A stretch of 43,273 bases of DNA. Source: a virus. The stretch lies in the IMG/VR virus record IMGVR_UViG_3300022188_000175, positions 1 through 43,273 of that record; one strand, written 5' to 3'. A model generated the notes under the pieces. That model had not been told where the DNA came from and searched no databases. It saw nothing but the letters and a program-made list of their open reading frames with translations. The position numbers and the translations under genes are program-made. Below, in pieces: positions 30,200-37,241 of the stretch. The first letter of the stretch is position 1. Each line of letters begins with the position of its first letter.

Positions 30200-31108
30200 T
30201 TAAGGCCATGAAACAATCCACCCCCCAGAGATGTACTTCTGAGGAAGACAAAGGACCTTGAACAAATCCTCCTGTAACTGGACCCGAAGAGGAACACTAA
30301 CTTGGTCGCTCTCCGTCAACAACAAAAGCTCAGAGAGCTTTTTTACGATTACGTCATCAAAAGTTCCCCACATCATCTCAGCCAGCGACTTCCCATACTT
30401 CTGAACGAAAAAGCGCCGATCGATCGGTCTGAGCTTCACCTCCAAAGAAGCGGCCCGATCCTCAAGAATCGGCGCCAATTCCAACACGTCTGCTACTGCT
30501 CCACTAACATCCAAACCGCGAAACTGTGCGATATGAATAACGCGGCGTAACCTTGTGAAAACAGATCCGGTTGAGAGCCTGAGGCGAACTCCAACGGTCG
30601 CGGCACCAACCCCCGTTTCAGAATTCAGCAAAACGAGATAAGGAAAGTAAGGTACGTCATGAAAGGTACTCTTAACACCTTTGACTTCCAACACCGCAAG
30701 GTCATCGGTTAAATACACCCATCGAGGATCGCTAAAGTCAAAAAGCGAAAGCGACACCTCAAGTGCTGGCAAAGCGACTTCGACCAAATCCTTGTGATCG
30801 AAAACTTTGTACCGGGTCGAAAGGATCGCGCGCACCGTATCGTCACGAGTACGTACCAACCAACTCGCGCGGCGTGGTAAAGTGTGAGACACCACATCAG
30901 CGAGACCAAAAGACGCAAGAATGTCAAAGAACCTTGTGGAGCAACCCGCAACTTTACACAATTGTGATTTCGCGCGCGGGGACAAAGTAAAAGCGTCATC
31001 GTGTAACCTTAATAACCCTTCCTTTGTTACCTGCAGTGACGAAACCTCGAAATCCTTACAGCCTTGACTAAAGGCTAAGGCCTGCTCCTTCACCTTCTCG
31101 AGTCCCAT
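30200..31108 (-). CDS. DUF932-like phage protein
   Basis: A 302-residue protein. The stretch VRAILSTRYKVFDHKDLVEVALPAL and the following beta-rich part resemble the DUF932 family common in phages and plasmids, whose function is not established. LCKVAGCSTRFFDILASFG upstream fits the N-terminal portion of such proteins. The assignment is by recall of the pattern and is moderate. The ATG has GGGGGTGTAGG before it and lies 54 bases downstream of the repeated element at 31131-31166, so it may be the first gene of a transcription unit. Confidence 0.7.
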   Translation of the reverse strand: MGLEKVKEQALAFSQGCKDFEVSSLQVTKEGLLRLHDDAFTLSPRAKSQLCKVAGCSTRFFDILASFGLADVVSHTLPRRASWLVRTRDDTVRAILSTRYKVFDHKDLVEVALPALEVSLSLFDFSDPRWVYLTDDLAVLEVKGVKSTFHDVPYFPYLVLLNSETGVGAATVGVRLRLSTGSVFTRLRRVIHIAQFRGLDVSGAVADVLELAPILEDRAASLEVKLRPIDRRFFVQKYGKSLAEMMWGTFDDVIVKKLSELLLLTESDQVSVPLRVQLQEDLFKVLCLPQKYISGGWIVSWP

Positions 31109-31130
31109 CCTACACCCCCTTTAAGCTTTA

Positions 31131-31166
31131 TTGCTTTTTTGTTTTAGAAATTGGACCTGACCTAGC
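31131..31166 (-). promoter_or_regulatory. Repeated boundary element, copy A
   Basis: This 36-base segment differs from the one at 36170-36205 at four positions; the inner 24 bases (31143-31166) differ at one. The minus-strand core reads GGTCCAATTTCTAAA. It covers the TAG stop of the gene at 31162 and precedes the next gene by about 22 bases. GACCTGCTAGGTC at the stop can form a 5-bp hairpin. It may be a phage promoter, a terminator or both; which one cannot be decided by eye. Confidence 0.6.
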
Positions 31167-31611
31167 AGGTCGTGACCAAAATCCCCTCACCCCCAGGTAC
31201 CACAGCCTTCGGGGTAGAAGCGGCGATGACAAACTGAAACGCGTCACGCGTGTCTACGTCAGAGGAGAGGAAACACTCACACAAACCCAGAGCATCTCTT
31301 AACACACGCACATCATAAAGAAAGAATTCAGACGCCTTAAAGAAGAACGTTTCGCCAGGGAGTAGAGGATAGTAGTCGAGTCGCAGCTCCATCTTACCCG
31401 TAAGGTGGAGACAAAACTCAAGGTCCGTCTCGGGCTTCAGAAAGCCCAACCGTAAGGCGGCGCACCGCATAAGAGGGTCCTCGCCTTCCTTAAGAAGCGA
31501 AGCGGAAAAACAGATCTTGGGGTAGACGAAATCATTGTGGTGACACAATAAAACTTCTCCACTGCGCAATTTCACCTCGCGCAGCCTAAGCGCATCTTCC
31601 CTCTTCACCAT
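31162..31611 (-). CDS. Hypothetical protein
   Basis: A 149-residue protein, beta-rich with scattered Cys (SGEVLLCHHNDFVYPKICFSASLL; LGFLKPETDLEFCLHLTG) and a C-terminal AVVPGGEGILVTTC. ATG 31611 follows GAGGAGAACG. No family recognised. Its style (short strands, leucine-rich helices) recalls the three paralogues at 35-39 kb, but I cannot align it with them. Confidence 0.7.
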   Translation of the reverse strand: MVKREDALRLREVKLRSGEVLLCHHNDFVYPKICFSASLLKEGEDPLMRCAALRLGFLKPETDLEFCLHLTGKMELRLDYYPLLPGETFFFKASEFFLYDVRVLRDALGLCECFLSSDVDTRDAFQFVIAASTPKAVVPGGEGILVTTC

Positions 31612-31858
31612 CGTTCTCCTCAAGATCTTCTACGACCCAAACTCCTATCTTGTCCGCCAACCTATTAACCTTACCAGAGAACACCCCGCGTTCGAGTCTT
31701 ACAAACCCCGAAAAGCAGATTTCAGGATCAGGATCGTAGTCGACCCCAAAGCGCTTTCTGCACCATCTTTGGCAAGCCCAAACGTGAACCTTCTCCAACT
31801 TCTCTCCCAGCGCACGAGCCAGGTATGCAATTAACCACCAAAGGTCAACCACGTACAT
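31586..31858 (-). CDS. Hypothetical protein
   Basis: A 90-residue protein with a hydrophobic helical start (MYVVDLWWLIAYLARALG), a middle with CQRWCRKRFG and an acidic end (VEDLEENDGEEGRC). ATG 31858 follows GAGGTG closely. It is preceded by the inverted repeat at 31876-31899. Unknown function; weak membrane association of the first helix is possible. Confidence 0.6.
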   Translation of the reverse strand: MYVVDLWWLIAYLARALGEKLEKVHVWACQRWCRKRFGVDYDPDPEICFSGFVRLERGVFSGKVNRLADKIGVWVVEDLEENDGEEGRCA

Positions 31859-31875
31859 CACCTCGTAACGTCAAT

Positions 31876-31899
31876 AGGTTCTTTAGTTCTCAAGAACCT
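31876..31899. promoter_or_regulatory. Perfect 8-bp inverted repeat upstream of a gene
   Basis: AGGTTCTT and AAGAACCT are separated by 8 bases, in the largest gap between genes (31859-32000), 18 bases before a start codon. There is no T-tract on the minus strand after it, so an operator or an RNA hairpin is more likely than a terminator. The rest of the gap shows no gene with a convincing start. Confidence 0.5.
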
Positions 31900-32000
31900 C
31901 TATCCCCACAAAAGCTCATCTCGCATGGGTACACTGTGCTTGGGTGGACAAATCGCCTCACCTAACGCTTCTCAACACCAATACCCTAGACATTCTCACC

Positions 32001-32465
32001 TCACCAGCTTATGCGCACCCTCGGTCTCTTACCCTCCTCCTGCTTCCGCATACCCAACCTGAAAAACCTGATAAGGGAGTTCGCCCAAACTACCGCTCTA
32101 AGAATGTCTCCGCTTCTACTCATTGATACTTCCCCTTCTCCCTTAAATGCCTCTGCCACCGCAATACCAAATTCCATCTGCTCTTTCTGTTCCTCGGTAA
32201 GCTCGCCCGTAAGCACCGCCTCAAAATATTTCTTCAACACAAACGGTAAGTTTTCCCAATTCTTCTTAAAGTCATACTCTAGCGGTTCTTTCAATTCCCA
32301 ATACTCCTCCGGAAATAACGTCCTTAGCACCTCATTTTCCAGCACCATACCTATACTTGCCCTCAAATAACCAACATGACCATGAGCAATGCTAAATCCA
32401 GTAAATTGTGCTTCCCTCTCCTCCTCAGTCTGACCGTCCCATGTCAAATAAACATCAACCCCCAT
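32001..32465 (-). CDS. Hypothetical phage protein
   Basis: A 154-residue protein starting MGVDVYLTWDGQTEEEREAQ, then FSIAHGHVGYLRASIGM; an N-terminus of this kind occurs in hypothetical proteins of phages and their hosts, function unknown. The middle is acidic and helical and the C-terminus basic (LGMRKQEEGKRPRVR). ATG 32465 follows GGGGAGGTAGGAGAAG. Confidence 0.75.
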   Translation of the reverse strand: MGVDVYLTWDGQTEEEREAQFTGFSIAHGHVGYLRASIGMVLENEVLRTLFPEEYWELKEPLEYDFKKNWENLPFVLKKYFEAVLTGELTEEQKEQMEFGIAVAEAFKGEGEVSMSRSGDILRAVVWANSLIRFFRLGMRKQEEGKRPRVRISW

Positions 32466-32523
32466 CTTCTCCTACCTCCCCAATTGCTCGCGCAGTTTCA
32501 ACAACCCACACAAATTCAACTTC

Positions 32524-32706
32524 CTACTCCGCTCTGAAAACAAAAAACACTTTGTAAAGGTATTCTCCCGTCCAATGCGGGCAGGGCGGCGTTTTCCCAA
32601 CATACCCCTCTGAATGGCGATCCCAGACTACTTCGTGTACTTGTTTGCAGAACGGACACACAACTTTCGACTCCTTTACCTCACTGGTTGCTTCCCTGAT
32701 TTTCAT
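32524..32706 (-). CDS. Small zinc-ribbon protein
   Basis: A 60-residue protein with CPFCKQVHEVVWDRHSEGY and a later CPHW; two Cys plus nearby His and a third Cys could bind zinc. ATG 32706 is chosen because GGGAGGTGAAGAAG precedes it. Overlaps the next gene upstream by 26 bases. Function unknown. Confidence 0.7.
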   Translation of the reverse strand: MKIREATSEVKESKVVCPFCKQVHEVVWDRHSEGYVGKTPPCPHWTGEYLYKVFFVFRAE

Positions 32707-32938
32707 CTTCTTCACCTCCCTCAGGGTCCTTATTTCCCCCTCTCCTCAAACACACCTTACACATCTCCCCCTTAGCCACTTGTCCCACCTCAGCTTCCTC
32801 AACCCACCTCCACATTCTCTCTATTCCACACCAAGAAGTCGGTCCGAAAGCATCGAACCTCTTGCAGATGTGCCACTTCCTACCATGGGGCGTTTTGAAA
32901 GCTATTTCCCCAAACGAACCGCACACAGGATACCTCAA
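32681..32938 (-). CDS. Small Cys-rich protein, TTG start
   Basis: An 85-residue protein with Cys at MRYPVCGSFGE, HICKRFD, SWCGIER and CKVCLRRGG, the last a typical zinc knuckle. It starts with TTG at 32938, behind GGAGGGGAGGCT, and that start overlaps a TGA as TTGA. The acidic, Gly-rich tail lies partly in the overlap with the next gene. Function unknown. Confidence 0.6.
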   Translation of the reverse strand: MRYPVCGSFGEIAFKTPHGRKWHICKRFDAFGPTSWCGIERMWRWVEEAEVGQVAKGEMCKVCLRRGGNKDPEGGEEDENQGSNQ

Positions 32939-32957
32939 AGCCTCCCCTCCTTTACCT

Positions 32958-33000
32958 CCTCATCTCTCACAAATATCCCCTTCCTCCCCCTTACCTCCAC
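32958..33000. repeat. Diverged direct repeat, copy 1
   Basis: This 43-base stretch matches 33789-33831 at 34 positions without gaps. On the minus strand both copies read VEVRGRKGIFVR. Here it is in a 21-codon frame (32935-33000, GTG start, no ribosome binding site) that I regard as a gene remnant rather than a gene. Confidence 0.7.
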
Positions 33001-33019
33001 ATGTAGGCAATCGGATGCC

Positions 33020-33148
33020 TTATGGCACTTGCCACCCTGAATGGGGATCAAGCCAGCCGAGGATGCGGTGGGCGGGAAGTTCGGAAAGCTTGCCGTATTG
33101 CCTGTCCTTGGCGGTGATTATGCCGTCGATGACGGAGAAGATCTTCAT
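33020..33148 (-). CDS. Very small hypothetical protein (42 residues)
   Basis: A 42-residue frame beginning MKIFSVIDGIITAKDRQYGK and ending HSGWQVP. It is supported by a near-perfect site, CAAGGAGGTGCCGA, before ATG 33148 and by fitting exactly between neighbours. No family recognised; it may be an inhibitor or regulator, as many phage micro-proteins are. Confidence 0.6.
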   Translation of the reverse strand: MKIFSVIDGIITAKDRQYGKLSELPAHRILGWLDPHSGWQVP

Positions 33149-33165
33149 TCGGCACCTCCTTGGCT

Positions 33166-33336
33166 TCACTCTTTTCCCCTCAATGCTTTAATTTGTTTTT
33201 CTAACCTTGTCGGGTATGCTCTTATCAACCAATCAAACAGTAATTCCGCTTTCCTGTGTATCAACACTTCTAACTCTCTTTTATCTTTACATTTCAATGC
33301 CTCTTCCCAGAAAGGATGCAATTGGTCTTCACACAT
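33166..33336 (-). CDS. Small charged hypothetical protein (56 residues)
   Basis: A 56-residue, strongly charged helical protein (HPFWEEALKCKDKRELEVLI, then LLFDWLIRAYPTRLEKQIK). ATG 33336 follows AAAGGAGGTCTAAA, one of the best ribosome binding sites in the window. Unknown function. Confidence 0.7.
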   Translation of the reverse strand: MCEDQLHPFWEEALKCKDKRELEVLIHRKAELLFDWLIRAYPTRLEKQIKALRGKE

Positions 33337-33380
33337 TTTAGACCTCCTTTCTCTTTCTTTGGCTTATGCATCCCATCCTC

Positions 33381-33476
33381 TCACCCCGCTAACCACATGA
33401 CCACATAAGACACCACTAGCCAATCAACAAAACGAGCAAAAGCCAACTCAAGCCCCTCGTCCCTCGTGACCGTCAT
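33381..33476 (-). CDS. Candidate 31-residue membrane micro-protein
   Basis: A 31-codon frame starting MTVTRDEGLELAFARF, followed by a hydrophobic run (VDWLVVSYVVMWLAG) that could be a single membrane segment. ATG 33476 has a strong site, GGAAGGAGGTGTGAAG, and nothing else occupies this stretch. Too short for any family assignment. Confidence 0.5.
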   Translation of the reverse strand: MTVTRDEGLELAFARFVDWLVVSYVVMWLAG

Positions 33477-33497
33477 CTTCACACCTCCTTCCACTTT

Positions 33498-33707
33498 TCA
33501 GCTACGAGCATCCTTCTCTATACCGGACTCATAGAAGAAAGGTCCGCGAGAACAATATCGTTCTTCTACCACCAACATACTGCCTATCATCCTCAGTCTT
33601 ATTCCAAAAGGGCAACAGTAAGAGCAATAGCCACTTGTGTCCATTTTCCCACAAGCACACATATCTGGCTCATAATGAACGGTGCCGTCAGTATAAGCGA
33701 ACCTCAT
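33498..33707 (-). CDS. Small Cys-rich protein
   Basis: A 69-residue protein with a dense Cys cluster (MCACGKMDTSGYCSYCCPFG) that could bind zinc, then a beta-rich end. ATG 33707 is chosen for the strong CCGGAGGGGGATAAT before it. Function unknown. Confidence 0.68.
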   Translation of the reverse strand: MRFAYTDGTVHYEPDMCACGKMDTSGYCSYCCPFGIRLRMIGSMLVVEERYCSRGPFFYESGIEKDARS

Positions 33708-33708
33708 A

Positions 33709-33951
33709 TTATCCCCCTCCGGTCCAATTACCGAACGCCCAAATTTCGAGAGATTGCCGAACCTTAAGGGAAGGCTTCCGATCATCATCCTCGCACCTCA
33801 CGAATATTCCTTTCCTCCCTCTCACCTCCACCAGCTTTATCCCGTCTCTACATTCGCCAACTTGCCCGCTCCACCCGCTACCCAAGTCGACGACGCAGAA
33901 GGGAATGCCTCGTTCAAGCTTCCTCTTTGCCTTTTCCCATACATTCCTCAT
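33709..33951 (-). CDS. Hypothetical protein carrying the VEVRGRKGIFVR repeat
   Basis: An 80-residue protein starting MRNVWEKAKRKLERGIPFCV, with a central VEVRGRKGIFVRCEDD encoded by the second copy of a duplicated DNA segment. ATG 33951 follows CAGGAGGCACAGA; the upstream extension to 34116 is not supported. It overlaps the upstream gene by 38 bases. Unknown function. Confidence 0.65.
   Translation of the reverse strand: MRNVWEKAKRKLERGIPFCVVDLGSGWSGQVGECRDGIKLVEVRGRKGIFVRCEDDDRKPSLKVRQSLEIWAFGNWTGGG
33789..33831. repeat. Diverged direct repeat, copy 2
   Basis: Matches 32958-33000 at 34 of 43 positions, inside the gene at 33709-33951, where it encodes VEVRGRKGIFVR. This is the likely intact copy, since its gene has a good start signal. 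Confidence 0.7.
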
Positions 33952-34234
33952 TCTGTGCCTCCTGAAACAATCTTTGATCCTCGCACACTGGACACAAAGC
34001 GCAGTAGTAGATGCTGAAACTGCGCTCTCCTGTCCACTCCTGCACCTCGTAAGCCTTCCAGTCACTACACAATTGCAGAAGAACCTCCTTGCTAGGAGCA
34101 GAAACCTCAGCGCCACAGCACATACAAAACACCGAATAACGTGTTCGTGGTCTCTGGATGACCTCCCCCAAAGGTATTTCTGACAAAAACTCCAAGTTTC
34201 TACACCCCTTCGCTTTTCCTCGCGTGTTCCTCAT
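33914..34234 (-). CDS. Zinc-ribbon-like hypothetical protein
   Basis: A 106-residue protein with Cys pairs CMCCG (near 37-40) and CALCPVC (near 78-84), spaced as in a two-knuckle zinc ribbon. The C-terminus is acidic and Lys-rich. ATG 34234 follows CAAGGAGGGGTAGG. Function unknown; one of several such small proteins in this region. Confidence 0.72.
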   Translation of the reverse strand: MRNTRGKAKGCRNLEFLSEIPLGEVIQRPRTRYSVFCMCCGAEVSAPSKEVLLQLCSDWKAYEVQEWTGERSFSIYYCALCPVCEDQRLFQEAQNEECMGKGKEEA

Positions 34235-34235
34235 C

Positions 34236-34664
34236 CTACCCCTCCTTGTCTTCTGTATTTTGGAACTTCACAAAACCATTCTCTACAAGCCAAATTAACA
34301 TCTCGGCACGGGCGTTTGACTCAGTATTGGTAAAGCCCCTTACCCTAATTCGCCTCTCATTATCCTCAACGCATTCTACATACCACTCAAAGCCTCGCGG
34401 AAGCTTGACGCAGAACGGATAAGCTACGTCATTTATAGATGGTAACCACTCCCCCAGCTCCCGGAGGGTGGGAGCCTTAATAAAGCAAGTCCTGAAGAAG
34501 AGATCGTTAGGCGGGTTCTCCACGAACGTCAATCCCACCCAAGGGTACCAACTTATGTCATAATACCACCCTCCACCTTCTTGAGGATAACCAAGTTCTC
34601 TCAAGCGCTTACACAGCTCCAAACTCGGAACCTCCTTCGCTGGGTTAAACAACTTGCACATCAT
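34236..34664 (-). CDS. Hypothetical phage protein
   Basis: A 142-residue protein with SLELCKRLRELGYPQEGGGWYYD, WYPWVGLTF and APTLRELGEWLP; proteins with this opening are found in many phages and bacteria without known function. The end (SNARAEMLIWLVENGFV) is typical of the family. ATG follows GGAGGAATGAG. Family placement is by memory of the pattern. Confidence 0.75.
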   Translation of the reverse strand: MMCKLFNPAKEVPSLELCKRLRELGYPQEGGGWYYDISWYPWVGLTFVENPPNDLFFRTCFIKAPTLRELGEWLPSINDVAYPFCVKLPRGFEWYVECVEDNERRIRVRGFTNTESNARAEMLIWLVENGFVKFQNTEDKEG

Positions 34665-34665
34665 C

Positions 34666-34845
34666 TCATTCCTCCTTCATATCCCTAAAATTCCTCACAA
34701 ATTTCGCAAATTCTGTCGTCTCTTTCAGTTCCTCCTTCCTGAGTTGTCTCTCTCGCTTGTGAAAGAGCCTCTTCACTTTCCTACGAGCAGAAGTCCGCTT
34801 TGTAGCGTAAACCCAGCTTTTGTACTTGTTTCTCTTTCTTCCCAT
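34666..34845 (-). CDS. Small, very basic protein
   Basis: A 59-residue protein starting MGRKRNKYKSWVYATKRTSA and rich in Arg and Lys throughout, so probably nucleic-acid binding. Its ATG overlaps the preceding stop as TGATG, implying coupling. Function unknown. Confidence 0.65.
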   Translation of the reverse strand: MGRKRNKYKSWVYATKRTSARRKVKRLFHKRERQLRKEELKETTEFAKFVRNFRDMKEE

Positions 34846-35156
34846 CACCACGTCCGAAAAACACGTCCTTCACCCCTACAGGAAGGACAAGTGATCTCGC
34901 AATCCAAGATGGGACAATTATCACACTCAAAGTCGCACTCAAGAGGACACCCGTACTCCTTTATCGCCTGCTCAACACTCACAACCCCTCGCCCTCCACA
35001 TAACCCACACTCATACTCCACCTCGTAAAACTGCGTCAAATAATTCCCAGAGTCCCACGCGTCAGATCGCCTGGAAGAAATCACACTACCAACCACCGGG
35101 TCAACGTCCCGGAGTATGTCAATCAACTTCTGCAGCAACCGTTCTCTGTTCACCAT
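34845..35156 (-). CDS. Zinc-binding protein with DnaJ-like Cys knuckles
   Basis: A 103-residue protein. A helical N-terminus (RERLLQKLIDILRDVDPVVG) is followed by CGLCGGRG, CPLECDFECDNCPILDC and CPSCRGEGR. The CxxCxGxG-type knuckles recall the DnaJ zinc domain, but no J-domain is present. ATG 35156 follows GGAAGGAGGTAGTG. Role unknown. Confidence 0.72.
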   Translation of the reverse strand: MVNRERLLQKLIDILRDVDPVVGSVISSRRSDAWDSGNYLTQFYEVEYECGLCGGRGVVSVEQAIKEYGCPLECDFECDNCPILDCEITCPSCRGEGRVFRTW

Positions 35157-35171
35157 CACTACCTCCTTCCC

Positions 35172-35408
35172 TTACTGGTTCGTACCCTGATCTTGTCCAG
35201 ACGAGTTCTCCGGAACACTTATCAGAGTTAATGGCCAAACCAAAGCTGGGAATCCTCTGACCCTGAGTCTTTCCGCTTCGCGCTCAGCTACCGCTTTATC
35301 TGTAAAAACCAAGGCTTGCCCATTTTCATCCTCGTAGATTTTTGACGGGTCGTTCCTCACACTACCAACGGCCCACAAGTAATGTGAGTAAATGATCGGG
35401 TTAAACAC
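35172..35408 (-). CDS. Hypothetical protein
   Basis: A 78-residue protein with an aromatic start (MFNPIIYSHYLWAVGSV), a helical middle (DKAVAEREAERLRVRG) and a polar tail (SSGQDQGTNQ). It starts with GTG 35408 behind AAGGAGGAGTCAAG and overlaps the preceding paralogue gene by 8 bases. No family recognised. Confidence 0.68.
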   Translation of the reverse strand: MFNPIIYSHYLWAVGSVRNDPSKIYEDENGQALVFTDKAVAEREAERLRVRGFPALVWPLTLISVPENSSGQDQGTNQ

Positions 35409-36066
35409 CTTGACTCCTCCTTATCAATTGAACTATTCTGTCCAAGCTTTCAGGCACGTAATTACTACAAAAGCGCTTTAGACCTTCGGCACCCCAGTGC
35501 TCGACAATAAACGAAACTATCTTGTGCATATGCGTCGAGATAAACACAAGAACTCGCGGTAATCTGGATCCATCGGCAATAACGGGTTGAAACTCAAACC
35601 AATTGCCTCCAACGAGAACACAACACTGCGGGAGCAACAAGAGAGGAAAACTACCCTGTGTTTTAAACCCCCTAAGCTCGAGACGAGGTCGCATCCCACT
35701 GCTGTACTGAACGATCAAATTACCTAATTCCCCTTTCATTCTGAACACCAAATCCACAGAATCCAAATGCGTCGTAAACTTCTGAACAGTTTCTTCAAGA
35801 GAGGAAGTCGTAGCGGAAACGCCGTTTCGAGCTAAGGAGCACACATCCTCTGTACACCCTGCCCAAGACCCTTTGTCGGAAAAAAGTCTCAACAAAAGCA
35901 ACGAATGCAAAAAACTCGCAATCTGAACGCCAGAGTCGAGGTTGATCTTCGAAGGGCCTTTGTGAGATTCACTCCAACTAGAAACCGAAAAAGAACGGCG
36001 AAGCATAGTGAGACTAAACCCCCTTTCCGAAACTTTTATGGAAGTTACCTTCCACCTTTCGTTCAT
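35401..36066 (-). CDS. Paralogous family of unknown function, member 1
   Basis: A 221-residue protein belonging to a three-member family in this window (also 36519 and 38566). Shared features in order are ERWKV at the start, an RRS-type strand, KGPSKINLDSGVQIA, a Leu-rich helix, RNGVS, FRMKGELGNLIVQY, FPLLLLPQCC, FEFQPVIADGSRLP and a helical end with EGLKRF. The order suggests a compact alpha/beta fold; no catalytic signature is evident. ATG 36066 follows AGGGAGGGTTGGAG. It is the first gene after boundary element B. Confidence 0.8.
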   Translation of the reverse strand: MNERWKVTSIKVSERGFSLTMLRRSFSVSSWSESHKGPSKINLDSGVQIASFLHSLLLLRLFSDKGSWAGCTEDVCSLARNGVSATTSSLEETVQKFTTHLDSVDLVFRMKGELGNLIVQYSSGMRPRLELRGFKTQGSFPLLLLPQCCVLVGGNWFEFQPVIADGSRLPRVLVFISTHMHKIVSFIVEHWGAEGLKRFCSNYVPESLDRIVQLIRRSQGV

Positions 36067-36169
36067 CTCCAACCCTCCCTATAAAGGTTACCTTCCTCAC
36101 AAACCACCAAAACTCCCCAAACTGGTAAACCCAACACTATTGTACCCCCTCGACCTCTACTCTTTTTGT

Positions 36170-36205
36170 TTGCTGTTTTTATTTAGAAATTGGACCCGAC
36201 CTAGC
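36170..36205 (-). promoter_or_regulatory. Repeated boundary element, copy B
   Basis: Near-identical to copy A at 31131-31166 (32 of 36 positions; 23 of 24 in the core). Here the core overlaps the last codons and TAA of the gene ending at 36179, read in a different frame, so the similarity is at DNA level. GGACCC and GGGTCC flank it and can pair as a 6-bp hairpin. A 112-base gap before the next gene contains TACAAT, a possible -10 box, without a clear -35. Confidence 0.6.
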
Positions 36206-36595
36206 GGACAGGGTCCTGAGAGCAACCCTACACAGCTCACATCGGTGAGCAACACTTGCCGCCCTTCCTAAAAGCCTGAAGTGAACAGGATATCTTGTCC
36301 TGAGCGGAATGAGTAACTTCCTCAAAACCAAAAGGGAATACACGATCCGCGAGCCATCGGTGCACCCCAAGTACTCCCTTAGTAACTCATAAGCGCGCCA
36401 CATCACAACATGAACCAAGTCGCAAAACCTCTCACACTGAGAGCAAAGAAAAGGCGGAACCCCAACGTTGTCACATCTTCTTGGGTGAGCGCTCCTCTGA
36501 AGTCGAGCGCACAAACGCTCAAGCTCCCTCTTGTGCTCCTCTTCCAACCTCCGCAGATTCAACCAAAAATCTCTCTCCCGCCTCACCCGACTCAT
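36179..36595 (-). CDS. Hypothetical Cys/Arg-rich protein
   Basis: A 138-residue basic protein: a helical start (RVRRERDFWLNLRRLEEEHK), CDNVGVPPFLCSQCERFCD resembling a zinc-binding cluster, then hydrophobic helices and CELCRVALRTL. ATG 36595 follows GCGAGGGGGGT; the upstream 16 codons lie in the overlap with paralogue 2 and are unsupported. Unknown function. Confidence 0.68.
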   Translation of the reverse strand: MSRVRRERDFWLNLRRLEEEHKRELERLCARLQRSAHPRRCDNVGVPPFLCSQCERFCDLVHVVMWRAYELLREYLGCTDGSRIVYSLLVLRKLLIPLRTRYPVHFRLLGRAASVAHRCELCRVALRTLSARSGPISK

Positions 36596-37241
36596 ACCCC
36601 CCTCGCAGAGTTTCCAAAACCTTTTCCAAACCCATATGCTCATAGTCAGTGATAAAGCGTCTCAATCCCTCCGCACCGCAGGTCTCCACGATAAAGGAGG
36701 CAAGACGTAACGCGCTCCTAGGAACCCAAAACGAAACCTTAGGTAACTGGGTCCCATCAACAAGAACCGGACGAAACTCAACCCAATTACCCTTCACAAC
36801 CTGACAATACTTGGCCAGAAGTAAAAGAGGGAAACGACTTCCTCGAAAGTATGCGTTCCGAAATTGCAAGTCGGTAAACCATTTGTTGTACCTCACAGTT
36901 AGGTTCCCTAAGCTACTCTTTAACCTGAACACAAAAGTCGAAGAATTCAGGAACTGCTTCACAACCTTCTCCAGAGACATCTCTTTGGCAGGAGAAACCC
37001 CGTCTTGCACCAGAGACCGAATGGACGCGAAGTAATCTTCCCGGCCTCCCTTAGTGTAGGCTCTGAGGAGAAACGAGGACAAAATCAAGTTGGCGATCTG
37101 GGCACCAGAATCGAGGTCGATCTTCGAAGGACCTCTGTAAATCTCGCCTTTGAAGTATGCCACGTAGGAGCGTCGGTACAAATCGAAGCGAATCCCACCC
37201 AGGTCAGCTTCCAAAGAAATTACCTTCCACCTCTCGTCCAC
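36519..37241 (-). CDS. Paralogous family of unknown function, member 2
   Basis: A 240-residue member of the family, closest to member 1. It shares DERWKVISLE, RGPSKIDLDSGAQIAN, QDGVS, FRLKSSLGNLTVRYN, FPLLLLAKYC, VEFRPVLVDGTQLPKVSF, and CGAEGLRRFITDYE. A Gly/Glu-rich tail of about 25 residues, absent in the others, is encoded where it overlaps the next gene. It starts with GTG 37241 behind AAGGAGGTGAAAC. Confidence 0.8.
   Translation of the reverse strand: MDERWKVISLEADLGGIRFDLYRRSYVAYFKGEIYRGPSKIDLDSGAQIANLILSSFLLRAYTKGGREDYFASIRSLVQDGVSPAKEMSLEKVVKQFLNSSTFVFRLKSSLGNLTVRYNKWFTDLQFRNAYFRGSRFPLLLLAKYCQVVKGNWVEFRPVLVDGTQLPKVSFWVPRSALRLASFIVETCGAEGLRRFITDYEHMGLEKVLETLRGGYESGEAGERFLVESAEVGRGAQEGA

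Noticed and set aside
32935-33000. 21-codon GTG frame as a gene
   Set aside because: No ribosome binding site; better explained as the decayed copy of a duplicated segment.
33635-34183. Plus-strand frame of 182 codons across several small genes
   Set aside because: It crosses three minus-strand genes that each have strong start signals, and its sequence is low-complexity Ser/Pro/Leu.
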